A DNA stretch of 64,000 nt from Clostridia bacterium (GCA_017623605.1 JAGAOR010000005.1:1-64000), one strand, 5' to 3'; shown: positions 52,256 through 60,293, counted from the first letter of the stretch. Notes: generated from the letters alone by a model not told the origin. Numbers and translations are program-made.

Positions 52256-53620
52256 TTATCTTGCAAGCATTTGCAAGGAAGCGATCAGATATTGTTTCAC
52301 AAACTGCGGCTCGATCACCGCGTCGATATAACCGTCTTTCGCTGCGTTGATCGGATCGGAATTTTCTTCCGCATATTTCACTTCAAGTGCTTTCTTATCC
52401 GCTTTTTCATTCCCCAGCTCGATCACCGCGCCCTGCGCACCGTCAAAAAGCGCAATACTCGCGTTTGCGAACGCACAAGTATAATCGAAACCGACGGATT
52501 TTGCCGCGAACAACGAATACCCAAGCCCGATCGCTTTTTTATAAACGACTGCAATTTTCGCAGTGTCGATCGTATCGAGCATATCGAGATATTCCGCCGC
52601 TTCTTTCATAACACGGCTGTTATTTACGCAAGTACAAGGACAAATTCCTTTCACGTCGGTAAACGTAATAAAGGGCAACCCGTAGCAACAAGCAAATTCC
52701 GCAAAATTTTTAATTTTCGCAAGCTTTGACGCGTTCAATTCCACGCCCGTGTCCCCACCGTCAAAAACGACCGCCGCAACGGAAATACCGCCGATACGCG
52801 CAAGCACCGTTTTCACTTCGGACTCGTAAGAAGCGCAAACCTCCACGGGATTTTCAAAAATCGTCATAAGCGTCGCCGCGTCCGCGCTTACGTTCAACGC
52901 CGGAACCGCCTCGTTAAGCTCTGCATCGATACAAGGCATAGAGATCAACTCGCTAATTGCGATAATCGTGCCACGTACCTCTTCAAGCGAAGAAACCTCA
53001 AATGCCGGAATCCCCGTTTTATTCAACGCGTTCGCGCCACCAACTTCCTCTTTCGTTAAATTTTTGCCCGCTTTAGCAGACAAAACGAAAGGACTGTTCA
53101 CCGCCAACACGCTCTCTTTCGTAAAGAACGCGAAATCCGCAACTGCGGCAAGCATTGCCGCCGAACCGTAAACCTCGCCGTCTACCACGACGTATTGAGG
53201 CACAACGCCTTTTAATTGCGTACTTCTCAAAAGCAGCTTACCCAGCCCCTCTAACACGGTAACCCCTTCGCCTATTTGTACGCCACGCGTATTCAAAATA
53301 TAAACGACGGGAGTGCAGTTCTTTTCAGCCGCGTCAAGGCATTTTGCGATCTTATCGCAGTTTGCTTTGGAAACGCCGCCCTCTAACACCTTGTAATTCT
53401 GCGCAACGACGTAGAACGGATAGCCGCTGATCGTCGCAAATCCCGTTACGACTCCCTCACCTGCGGCCTCTTCACCGTAGAACTCGTTCTTGGAAAAGCT
53501 GAATGCGGAAAGCTCAACGAAGCTCTCTTCATCGACGATCGCATTGATACGCGCGCGGATTTCTTTTCCCGCTTCCGTAATCTTCGCTTTTCTTTCTTGC
53601 AGTAGTTGAATTTTGTCCAT
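52256..53620 (-). CDS. Divergent acyl-CoA carboxyltransferase (MmdA/AccD-PccB fold)
   Basis: This 454-residue protein has the crotonase-fold carboxyltransferase architecture of MmdA and transcarboxylase 12S, in two halves. The N-terminal half has FYGEEAAGEGVVTGFATI and NTRGVQIGEG in place of the usual SGGARIQEG; the C-terminal half has FTDVKGICPC where PccB-type enzymes have DTPGFLPG, and IGLGYSLFAAKSVG. It is also shorter than usual MmdA (about 510). The substrate may be methylmalonyl-CoA or another acyl-CoA, but motif changes leave activity open. The start is ATG 53620 with GGAGG upstream. First gene of the operon. Confidence 0.82.
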   Translation of the reverse strand: MDKIQLLQERKAKITEAGKEIRARINAIVDEESFVELSAFSFSKNEFYGEEAAGEGVVTGFATISGYPFYVVAQNYKVLEGGVSKANCDKIAKCLDAAEKNCTPVVYILNTRGVQIGEGVTVLEGLGKLLLRSTQLKGVVPQYVVVDGEVYGSAAMLAAVADFAFFTKESVLAVNSPFVLSAKAGKNLTKEEVGGANALNKTGIPAFEVSSLEEVRGTIIAISELISMPCIDAELNEAVPALNVSADAATLMTIFENPVEVCASYESEVKTVLARIGGISVAAVVFDGGDTGVELNASKLAKIKNFAEFACCYGLPFITFTDVKGICPCTCVNNSRVMKEAAEYLDMLDTIDTAKIAVVYKKAIGLGYSLFAAKSVGFDYTCAFANASIALFDGAQGAVIELGNEKADKKALEVKYAEENSDPINAAKDGYIDAVIEPQFVKQYLIASLQMLAR

Positions 53621-53700
53621 AATGTATCCTCCAAGAAATTCGGTCGAAAACGTTTCACAAAAAATATTTTCATTTTTTTGCCAACTTTCTACCAAATATC

Positions 53701-53729
53701 ATTATACCTAAAACGGTTTCGAAAAGCAA
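53701..53729 (-). promoter_or_regulatory. Promoter of the decarboxylase operon with a cre-like site
   Basis: On the minus strand, -35 TTGCTT (53724-53729) and -10 TATAAT (53701-53706) have a 17-base spacer. Inside the spacer CGAAACCGTTTTAG (53708-53721) matches most of the CcpA operator TGWAANCGNTNWCA. CcpA binding there would block the promoter, giving catabolite repression. Confidence 0.65.
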
Positions 53730-53762
53730 GCGAATGAAAGTACTTTTTTTTATATTTTTCCA

Positions 53763-53870
53763 AAAAAATCGACAATGCGTAAACGGAAAAATTCCTTTAA
53801 TTCGCATTGCCGTTTTGTTTTTGTGTTTTAATTCATTTTTTCGTTTATTTTCCGACAAATTGCGATGTAC
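53763..53870 (-). ncRNA. Candidate small RNA between the dedA-like gene and the decarboxylase operon
   Basis: On the minus strand an extended -10 TGATATAAT (hexamer 53875-53880) with -35 TTTATA (53898-53903, 17-base spacer) would start a transcript near 53868. About 100 bases later GGCAATGCG (53803-53811) pairs with CGCATTGTC (53771-53779), followed by a T7 run. The unit has no good ORF. It may instead be just the terminator of the upstream membrane-protein gene with a chance -10. Confidence 0.3.
53771..53811 (-). terminator. Terminator after the TVP38-type membrane protein gene
   Basis: The 9-base arms GGCAATGCG and CGCATTGTC (one G-U pair) are followed by GATTTTTTT on the minus strand. Confidence 0.65.
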
Positions 53871-53909
53871 CTATATTATATCACAAATGAAGAAAAATAT
53901 AAATGAAAA

Positions 53910-54818
53910 TTATTTTTTCTTATCTTTTTTAAAACGATTTGAGATCCATTGTTGTATTTTATCAATATTTTTATATACGATTACAAAGCCCACGAGCAAC
54001 ACCGCAAAAAATACAATCCAAATCAACAACCCCCACCACGTCGTAAACGGAATCAAATCAATGGAATAGCACGTTACGGAAATTTGCAAAATGCGAGAAA
54101 CGACGATCATAACTGAAAAATATTTTAAAGTCATCGTGGAAAGTCCCGCCACGAAGCACAAAACGTCATCAGGGAATACGGGTAAAATAAACATCAACGT
54201 TAAAAGCAAATAATCCTTGCCCTTTATTTTATTTTGCCATTTATTCATAGTTTCTTCGCCGATCATCCACGCAACCGCCTTATTTCCAAGCTTTTGACCG
54301 ATTAAAAAAGCCGTAAACGAGCCGAGTAAAACGCCGATCAAGCTATAAATGGTCGTTTGAAAAGGACCGAAAAGCGCTACTCCCGCTACCGTGCTCACAA
54401 CCGACGGAATGGGAAGAATAACCACTTGTAAATATTGTAAAACGGTATACACGACGGGCATCCACGTGCCCTTGCTCGCTAAATATTCCTGTAAGCTGTT
54501 CTCATCCTGTATAACGTTAAAAAAGCCCGTGCGTTGTAAAATGAATAAGACGACGAGCGCAAAAAGAGCGAGTATATACACACTTAAAGCGCTTTTATAA
54601 AGCGTTTCCTTACCATTCACGACAAACCAAACCGAAAGCACGAAAAACGCTGTCAATAAACCGCTTGCAAGCAAGGAAAACAGCAACGGATTATTTGCAA
54701 GAAATGCAATTTTCGTGCCGTAGATACATAAAATCGCAAACACGTCGCTAACAACCGTCAATGCTATAAACGTGATAAGAAGCGGCAATAATCCGCTATA
54801 TTTTCTTTCGTCGTCCAT
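53910..54818 (-). CDS. TVP38/TMEM64 (DedA-like, VTT domain) membrane protein
   Basis: This 302-residue polytopic membrane protein has the VTT/SNARE-associated signature (LPIPSVVSTVAGVALFGPFQ, then GSFTAFLIGQKLG and LPVFPDDVLCFVAGLSTM). Related DedA proteins act as lipid scramblases or flippases. Three N-terminal helices precede the VTT core, and the C-terminus is Lys-rich. The start is ATG 54818 with GAGGACAG upstream rather than the ATG 27 bases earlier, which lacks a ribosome site. Confidence 0.88.
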   Translation of the reverse strand: MDDERKYSGLLPLLITFIALTVVSDVFAILCIYGTKIAFLANNPLLFSLLASGLLTAFFVLSVWFVVNGKETLYKSALSVYILALFALVVLFILQRTGFFNVIQDENSLQEYLASKGTWMPVVYTVLQYLQVVILPIPSVVSTVAGVALFGPFQTTIYSLIGVLLGSFTAFLIGQKLGNKAVAWMIGEETMNKWQNKIKGKDYLLLTLMFILPVFPDDVLCFVAGLSTMTLKYFSVMIVVSRILQISVTCYSIDLIPFTTWWGLLIWIVFFAVLLVGFVIVYKNIDKIQQWISNRFKKDKKK

Positions 54819-54875
54819 TCTCTGTCCTCTTGATACTTTCACCATATATTCATAGTATTGAAAATACGGGCGTTT

Positions 54876-55352
54876 TTATTCCGTTTCGCTTTCTTTATCT
54901 CTCGAAAGCGTTTTTTTAAGAGCCGTGATGGCGGCGCGAGCAAGCTCGTCGCAACGATTGTTGAGCTCGTTATCGGCGTGCCCCGCCACCTTATGAAAGG
55001 TTACTTCGTGCGTTTTGGTAAGCGAATATAATTCCTCCCATAGATCGACGTTTTGCACCGACTTTCCGTCCGCTTTTTTCCAACCACCCTTTTTCCAAGC
55101 GTAGATCCACCCTTCTTTGAACGCATTGACCGTATAGGCGGAATCGCTATAAACCTCCACTTTGCAAGGATACTTTAAACGTTTTAAACCGACGATCACC
55201 GCCATAACTTCCATACGGTTATTCGTCGTTTGTTCTTCGCTTCCACTATATTCGAGCTTGTGCTCGCCGTATAAGAGTATACCCGCGTAGCCACCGAGCC
55301 CTGGATTTCCCGAACAAGCGCCGTCCGTGTATAGCGTTACCCTTTTCTCCAT
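54876..55352 (-). CDS. rnhA: Ribonuclease HI
   Basis: This 158-residue enzyme degrades RNA in RNA-DNA hybrids. All four catalytic acids are visible: Asp in YTDGACSGNPG, Glu in NNRMEV, Asp in YSDSAYTVNAF and Asp in RCDELAR, plus the HxAGHADN loop. The start is ATG 55352, with AAAGGATTG upstream. The C-terminal tail (KKTLSRDKESETE) is an added charged extension. Confidence 0.95.
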   Translation of the reverse strand: MEKRVTLYTDGACSGNPGLGGYAGILLYGEHKLEYSGSEEQTTNNRMEVMAVIVGLKRLKYPCKVEVYSDSAYTVNAFKEGWIYAWKKGGWKKADGKSVQNVDLWEELYSLTKTHEVTFHKVAGHADNELNNRCDELARAAITALKKTLSRDKESETE

Positions 55353-55377
55353 AACAATCCTTTCCCTCACAAAAATA

Positions 55378-55410
55378 ACGTCCCAAAAGCTTTCTCAACT
55401 TTCGGGACGC
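55378..55410 (-). terminator. Terminator of tRNA-Trp
   Basis: CGTCCC..AAAG pairs with CTTT..GGGACG with one mismatch and is followed by TTATTTTT on the minus strand. Confidence 0.8.
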
Positions 55411-55418
55411 TTTGCTTT

Positions 55419-55493
55419 TGGCAGGGGAGACGCGATTCGAACACGCAACCTACGGTTTTGGAGACCGCTACTCTACCGTTGAGCCACTCCCCT
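55419..55493 (-). tRNA. tRNA-Trp (anticodon CCA)
   Basis: The acceptor stem AGGGGAG pairs with CTCCCCT, the discriminator base is G, and CCA is encoded. The anticodon loop reads CTCCAAA, giving anticodon CCA for tryptophan. The T-arm GTTCGAATC is present. UGG is the only codon it reads, in line with UGA being a stop here. Confidence 0.96.
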
Positions 55494-55505
55494 AACAACG
55501 TAGCT

Positions 55506-55534
55506 ATTATATAACAAAAAAAAACATTTGTCAA
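55506..55534 (-). promoter_or_regulatory. Consensus promoter of tRNA-Trp
   Basis: On the minus strand TTGACA (55529-55534) and TATAAT (55506-55511) are 17 bases apart, a perfect sigma-A promoter. Confidence 0.9.
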
Positions 55535-55548
55535 ATCTTTTTACGCAA

Positions 55549-55592
55549 AAAGAAAAGGATTTTTCTCAAAATATGAAAATCCCTTCTTTTTC
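55549..55592 (-). terminator. Terminator of the mgtC-like gene
   Basis: AAGGGATTTTC pairs with GAAAAATCCTT around an AT-rich loop and is followed by TTCTTTTT on the minus strand. Confidence 0.7.
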
Positions 55593-55607
55593 TACGCTTA
55601 CTTTATC

Positions 55608-56282
55608 TTAATCGTTATCGCACCGCTCCAAAGAGAGTATAAAGGAATTTTCCGCCATAATCTCATTCAGCCACGAGGACGAAAATTCTTTATCCGTCGT
55701 GAGTGTCGCACTATACGTTACTTGTCCTTCTTCGCGCTTAATCACGAGATGATTAAACCGATCAGTGCCGAAAATTTCTTTAATTTTTAAATTTTCCTCG
55801 CCCGTATAAAGGAATTCGATTTTCACCGAATAATATTTTCTCGAACGGAACACGCGACAATTCAGGTGAAAAATACATTGCGCCAAAATCAAAAGTGCAG
55901 TCGCGCCGAAAGCTACGAGATACAAGCCCCCACCACAAGCCATGCCTACGCCCGCAGTCGCCCAAACGCCCGCCGCCGTCGTTAAACCTTTTACTTCGTG
56001 CTGCTTATACACGATCATACCAGCGCCAAGAAAACCGACGCCCGAAACGATCTGCGCCGCAACCCTCGCCGAATCCGCTTCGCTTCCGAACGCATATTTG
56101 GAAATTACCATCATAAGTGCCGCGCCGAAGCATACGATCGTGTGCGTACGAATTCCCGCTTCCTTAAAACGAATCTTTCTTTCGAAACCAATTACAAAAC
56201 CGAGCAAAATGGATAAAATCAAATCGGGCAGCATCCAGAGCTGACAGAATATTTCTTCCAACGCAAATCTCTCCCAAAACAT
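55608..56282 (-). CDS. MgtC/SapB family membrane protein
   Basis: This 224-residue protein has the MgtC N-terminal domain with four to five helices (LILSILLGFVIGFERKIRFKEAG, cited in part: LGFVIGFERK; GIRTHTIVCFGAAL; GVGFLGAGMIV) and a soluble C-terminal ACT-like region. MgtC in pathogens modulates the F-type ATPase and Mg2+ stress survival; the role of such homologues in gut bacteria is less clear. The ATG has GAGG 7 bases upstream. A TTG seven codons in also has a ribosome site. Confidence 0.88.
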   Translation of the reverse strand: MFWERFALEEIFCQLWMLPDLILSILLGFVIGFERKIRFKEAGIRTHTIVCFGAALMMVISKYAFGSEADSARVAAQIVSGVGFLGAGMIVYKQHEVKGLTTAAGVWATAGVGMACGGGLYLVAFGATALLILAQCIFHLNCRVFRSRKYYSVKIEFLYTGEENLKIKEIFGTDRFNHLVIKREEGQVTYSATLTTDKEFSSSWLNEIMAENSFILSLERCDND

Positions 56283-56417
56283 AATAAAACCTCACTTATA
56301 ATATAATCTTTATTCGATTTGTGTTCATCAAACGACACGATCCCCGCTTCTATAAATCGGAAAAATTCCCGCAGGTTATTACCAATTAAAATCTTGGACT
56401 TCGCGTGAATTCCTTTT

Positions 56418-58145
56418 TTATTCCTTGAATTGATAGCGGTATAATTCCGCGTAAAGTCCGCCTTGTGCTACGAGCTCTTCGTGAGAACCGCGTTCGGTAA
56501 TTTCGCCGTCCGTTACAACTAGGATTTCGTCGGCATTTTTCACGGTGGAAAGCCTATGCGCAACGACGAGCGTCGTTCTACCCGCCGACAACTCGGCAAG
56601 CGAGCTTTGCACCTGCATTTCCGTCATATTATCAAGCGCGCTTGTCGCCTCGTCCAAAACGAGTACCGACGGATTTTTGAGAAACGCCCGCGCGATCGAA
56701 ATACGTTGCTTTTGACCGCCTGAAAGCATAACGCCACGCTCGCCTACTTCCGTGTCGTAGCCGCTTGGAAGCGTTGACGCAAAGTCGTGTATATTCGCGC
56801 GTTTCGCCGCCAATATCATTTCTTCGTCGCTCTTATCAGGCGAGCCGTATTTAATATTATCCCGAACGCTTCCCGAAAACAAGAATACGTCCTGTTGCAC
56901 TACCGCGATCTTTTCACGAAGCGTAGCGGACGACACGTCGTTAATATCCACTCCGCCGATTGAAATCGTTCCACTATCGCGAAGATAAAAACGCGGCAAT
57001 AAGTGGCAGATCGTCGTTTTTCCACCACCCGAAGCCCCGACAAGCGCGACTGTTTTGCCTTTTTTAACGGTAAAAGAAATCCCTTTAAGTACTTCCGTTT
57101 CTCCCTTTTCCCGTGATTTATAACCAAATTTAACGTTATCAAACACGACGTCGCCGTCTAAATCTACTCGGAGGGGATTTTGGGGCTCATATTCCGACGG
57201 CGTATCCATCAATTCGCAGAAACGCTTGAAGCCTGTCAAACCGTCTTGAATTTGTTCAAAGAGCGAAACGAGCGTACGGATAGGCGTTAAAAGCATCGTA
57301 ATATACAAGATGAACGCCGTGAAATCGGGCGCGGTGATTTGCCCGAAATAAAAGAGTAAGCCGCCCGAAACGAGCGCAAGCAAATACAAGAAATCGTTAA
57401 AAGCCGTCATTCCCGCGTGAAAACCGCCCATAGCGCGATAGGCTTGCTTTCTTGCCTGTTTGAATTGTCCGTTGACTTCGTCGAATTTTTCCCGCTCCGT
57501 TTCACCTGCGTTGTACGCTTTCGTTACGCGCACGCCAGAAACGGAAGATTCGATCTCGGCGTTGAGCTGCGCCACTTTCTTGCGTGAATTTTCAAACGCT
57601 TTGTTCATTCTCCCCCGCGCTTTTGCCGCAAAAAAGATCATAAACGGCACATAAGCAAGCACAATCAAGGAAAGCCAACCGTTAATAAGGCTCAACATTA
57701 AAAGCGCGCCGATAATGGAAATAAACGTATTGAAAAGATCCTCCGGTCCGTGATGCGCAAGCTCGGACACTTCGAAAAGGTCGTTGACGATCCGCGACAT
57801 CACGCTACCCGTTTTGTTTTCGTCAAAAAAAGAAAAGGGCAACGTTTCGATATGTCGAAACAAATCTCTACGCATATCGCCTTGCAAGCGTACCCCCAAA
57901 ACGTGCCCCCAATACCCCACGATAAAGGTAAGTAGGCATTTGAGCGCGTAGATTGCGGCAAGCACGATCGCCCAGGTGATTAAAAGTCTTAAATTGGAAT
58001 TTGGTACGTAATCGTTCATTATATTCCGCGCAATCATCGGATAAAACATATTGCAAACGGAAATTGCAAACGAACACACGAGATCCATCAAAAACAATTT
58101 TTTATGCGGTTTATAATACCTAAAAAATCTTCTTATTGCATTCAT
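56418..58145 (-). CDS. ABC exporter, fused membrane and ATPase domains
   Basis: This 575-residue half-transporter has six membrane helices (residues 10-300) and a C-terminal ATPase with Walker A GASGGGKTT, signature LSGGQKQR, Walker B VLVLDEATSALD and the H-loop in VAHRLSTV. It is of the MsbA/BmrA lipid or multidrug exporter type; the substrate cannot be told. I choose ATG 58145 with AGAGAAGAG just upstream. ATG 58166 is also in frame and sits exactly at the predicted transcription start, so a leaderless 582-residue form is possible. Confidence 0.92.
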   Translation of the reverse strand: MNAIRRFFRYYKPHKKLFLMDLVCSFAISVCNMFYPMIARNIMNDYVPNSNLRLLITWAIVLAAIYALKCLLTFIVGYWGHVLGVRLQGDMRRDLFRHIETLPFSFFDENKTGSVMSRIVNDLFEVSELAHHGPEDLFNTFISIIGALLMLSLINGWLSLIVLAYVPFMIFFAAKARGRMNKAFENSRKKVAQLNAEIESSVSGVRVTKAYNAGETEREKFDEVNGQFKQARKQAYRAMGGFHAGMTAFNDFLYLLALVSGGLLFYFGQITAPDFTAFILYITMLLTPIRTLVSLFEQIQDGLTGFKRFCELMDTPSEYEPQNPLRVDLDGDVVFDNVKFGYKSREKGETEVLKGISFTVKKGKTVALVGASGGGKTTICHLLPRFYLRDSGTISIGGVDINDVSSATLREKIAVVQQDVFLFSGSVRDNIKYGSPDKSDEEMILAAKRANIHDFASTLPSGYDTEVGERGVMLSGGQKQRISIARAFLKNPSVLVLDEATSALDNMTEMQVQSSLAELSAGRTTLVVAHRLSTVKNADEILVVTDGEITERGSHEELVAQGGLYAELYRYQFKE

Positions 58146-58172
58146 ACTCTTCTCTGTCTTTTGCATAGTTTT

Positions 58173-58201
58173 ATTATATCACTTTTTGTCAATAAATGCA
58201 A
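58173..58201 (-). promoter_or_regulatory. Promoter of the ABC exporter gene
   Basis: On the minus strand, -35 TTGCAT (58196-58201) and an extended -10 TGATATAAT (hexamer 58173-58178) have a 17-base spacer. Confidence 0.7.
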
Positions 58202-58203
58202 GT

Positions 58204-58320
58204 TTATTCGTACCAATCGTCTACAATAATGAGTTCAAATTCTCCACTTTTTAGCGTAAATATTTCTTCTTTATTCCGCCGATAAACGAGTGCGATCGGC
58301 GTTATATAACTCTTTTTCAT
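58204..58320 (-). CDS. 38-residue protein of unknown function
   Basis: A short gene with an AAAGGAG ribosome site 6 bases before its ATG encodes 38 residues, from MKKSYITPIALVYRRNKEE to FELIIVDDWYE. It begins 11 bases after the stop of the surface protein gene and probably shares its transcript. The -35 of the next gene's promoter directly follows its stop. It has no membrane helix and no Cys. A free-standing short ORF with such a good ribosome site is likely translated; I cannot assign a role. Confidence 0.6.
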   Translation of the reverse strand: MKKSYITPIALVYRRNKEEIFTLKSGEFELIIVDDWYE

Positions 58321-58331
58321 ACGTTTCTCCT

Positions 58332-60170
58332 TTATTCTTCCGCTTCCGTTTCGTCGAACGTAATCTTTAAAACTCCGTTCTCATAGTTTTGTTGGGCGTT
58401 CTTCACTCGTTTTCCGTTATAAGTAATCGCAGAAAACGACGTCTTTTGCGTAATAAGCGTGACTGTAACGAAATTGCCGTTTATCTTCGTTTCCGCAGCC
58501 TCAATCACGGGCGAAAGCGCGGAAGACACTACTTGCGTTACACCGTTTTGATACGCTATATTCGCCACTCCGTTTATATACGTTTCCAAAATATCCGTTT
58601 GCCACGTATTTAACGTGGCGTTTTGCTTATGCGCGTCCATTGCCGCCGTCGCCACCTGATACACCGAACGCTTTTCTATATTCGAAACCCAAATATATTC
58701 TCCGTTTTCCGTCAATACGTAAGCGCGGGCGCAAAACGCGCGGTTGTAATTACTCAGCAACACTTGCGAGATCGTCGCGTAAAGCGTGAAATAATTTCCG
58801 TTGAAAGATATATTTTCACGGGGAACGAAGAAATTCTTTGCATATCCCGCTTGAGAGTAATTGTTCAGCGTAAATTCCGCCGCTCCCAAAAGGTTGCTCG
58901 GCATAACGATCATACCCACGCCCTGAATATGCGTTTGAAACGCAGTGAAATCCGCCGTGGAAAGCTTTGCGCCAAAACGAATCCCCGTGCGTTCCCCCGT
59001 TTGATCGTAGCGAATAGACGCGCCCGCAATCGAGCCGTACCCGATAAAGACCGCTTCCGTTTCTATCGTGCGTTTGGTATAGTCGGCAATTTCAATTACG
59101 TTTCCCTCTTGCACGAGTTCATTTTCAAGCGTCCAACCTAAATATAGCTTGTCCGTTTCCGTTTGCGGACGAACGAACGCATACGTATCCAACACGCCAA
59201 GCTTACGTTCCGTGGTGTTTCCAAGCACCGTTTCTTTAAGCTGTACGTATTTTTCCGTTGCCCAGCTTCCATCTACGTATTCGTAAAAGGTAATATCGCC
59301 CGTAACGCTAACGATCACGTTGTTTTCAGAATCCGTCAAATCGCCGCCCTTGATACGGATATAAGGAATTTCGTTATGCAAGGGCGCAACGTAATTTTCA
59401 ATCGACAAACGGATTTGGGCTTCGCCCGCACGTTGAACCGCCGTTATTTCTTGAACGTTACCGTTTAAATAAACGTCAAGCGTGGATTCGTAGGTAGCGT
59501 CCGCTTCCCGCGAAAAAGGAAGCTCGAAAGTCGCTTGCGGCAAGCCGCTTTCCATATCCCGTGAAAGCGTTACGTTGCTTGCGTTGAGCTCCACCTCGTA
59601 CGTTTCCTTCTTTTCCTCTTCCGTCGCCTGCACACTCCAGACTCCGTTCGTTTTCACGAGCGTAAGCCCGTCCGTAAAATCAATCCCCAAATAATTCGTC
59701 GCGTCCTGCGCGCCAAGCCTTGCGCCTTTTGCAATGGTGAGCGTATTTATATTATCGCTATAAGCAAGCTTGTCCCCGCTCGTCTTTTTATAAAACCAAA
59801 AATAAAGCGTTTTCGGCGTTTCGCGGTGCGTAACGTGGCGCAAATTCATTTGCGCGCCGCTTTCGTTGTAAACGCAAAATTCTGTTCCGTCCACCTTTAA
59901 CGCGTAATTATCAAACACTTGAGGGTTGTGAGGCAAGCTTTCGTTTCCCTTATATTCGATTACGATATAATAATCGTTTGAAACCTTTCCGTAGGAATGA
60001 ACGAAAAAATCAGAACCTTTCACCGATAAATATCTGCTTGCCGTGCTTTCCGCGCTCGCATATTTTTCGGGATATAAAAGGAAAAGCCAACCGAATAGAT
60101 AACAAACGAACGCCAAAACAAACGCAAAAAATACGGCAACGGCTTTTTGCCTTGATCGAAAGTGTTCCAT
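58332..60170 (-). CDS. Membrane-anchored extracellular protein with InlB-like and 'GIRF' domains
   Basis: This 612-residue protein starts at ATG 60170 with AAAGGAG upstream. An N-terminal helix (residues 10-32) anchors or exports it. Residues 40-330 look beta-rich. Residues 338-378 (LYLGWTLENELVQEGN ... AVFIGY) resemble a degenerate Listeria-Bacteroides repeat. Residues 380-510 carry a domain I recognise from many gut Clostridia surface proteins but cannot name: GASIR, TGIRFGAKL, VGMIVMP, a YFTLYATIS-NYNR-ARAYV core and RSVYQVA. The last 100 residues are another beta domain. No sortase motif is seen. It has its own promoter and a leader hairpin. Function unknown; cell-surface adhesion or binding is a guess from the domain company. 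Confidence 0.7.
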   Translation of the reverse strand: MEHFRSRQKAVAVFFAFVLAFVCYLFGWLFLLYPEKYASAESTASRYLSVKGSDFFVHSYGKVSNDYYIVIEYKGNESLPHNPQVFDNYALKVDGTEFCVYNESGAQMNLRHVTHRETPKTLYFWFYKKTSGDKLAYSDNINTLTIAKGARLGAQDATNYLGIDFTDGLTLVKTNGVWSVQATEEEKKETYEVELNASNVTLSRDMESGLPQATFELPFSREADATYESTLDVYLNGNVQEITAVQRAGEAQIRLSIENYVAPLHNEIPYIRIKGGDLTDSENNVIVSVTGDITFYEYVDGSWATEKYVQLKETVLGNTTERKLGVLDTYAFVRPQTETDKLYLGWTLENELVQEGNVIEIADYTKRTIETEAVFIGYGSIAGASIRYDQTGERTGIRFGAKLSTADFTAFQTHIQGVGMIVMPSNLLGAAEFTLNNYSQAGYAKNFFVPRENISFNGNYFTLYATISQVLLSNYNRAFCARAYVLTENGEYIWVSNIEKRSVYQVATAAMDAHKQNATLNTWQTDILETYINGVANIAYQNGVTQVVSSALSPVIEAAETKINGNFVTVTLITQKTSFSAITYNGKRVKNAQQNYENGVLKITFDETEAEE

Positions 60171-60186
60171 ACAAATTCTCCTTTGT

Positions 60187-60240
60187 GAAAAAAATCGGCA
60201 TTTTTTCTCGATAAAATGCAAGAAATACACCGATTTTATT
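60187..60240 (-). promoter_or_regulatory. Leader hairpin upstream of the surface protein (attenuator-like)
   Basis: On the minus strand AAAATCGG (60230-60237) pairs with CCGATTTT (60191-60198), and inside it GCATTTT (60213-60219) pairs with AAAATGC (60198-60204). A run of seven T follows at once, then the ribosome site. It lies after the promoter at 60265-60293, so it would stop or tune transcription of the surface protein. Confidence 0.5.
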
Positions 60241-60264
60241 ATTTTTTCAAACTTCATAGAAAAA

Positions 60265-60293
60265 AGTATAGCATACATTCACGTTGAAATCAA
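60265..60293 (-). promoter_or_regulatory. Promoter of the surface protein gene
   Basis: On the minus strand, -35 TTGATT (60288-60293, inside the 3' end of spoIIID) and an extended -10 TGCTATACT (hexamer 60265-60270) have a 17-base spacer. Confidence 0.65.

Noticed and set aside
53670..53858. A 62-residue minus-strand frame between the dedA-like gene and the decarboxylase operon
   Set aside because: It starts at TTG without a proper ribosome site and runs straight through a terminator hairpin and the operon promoter.
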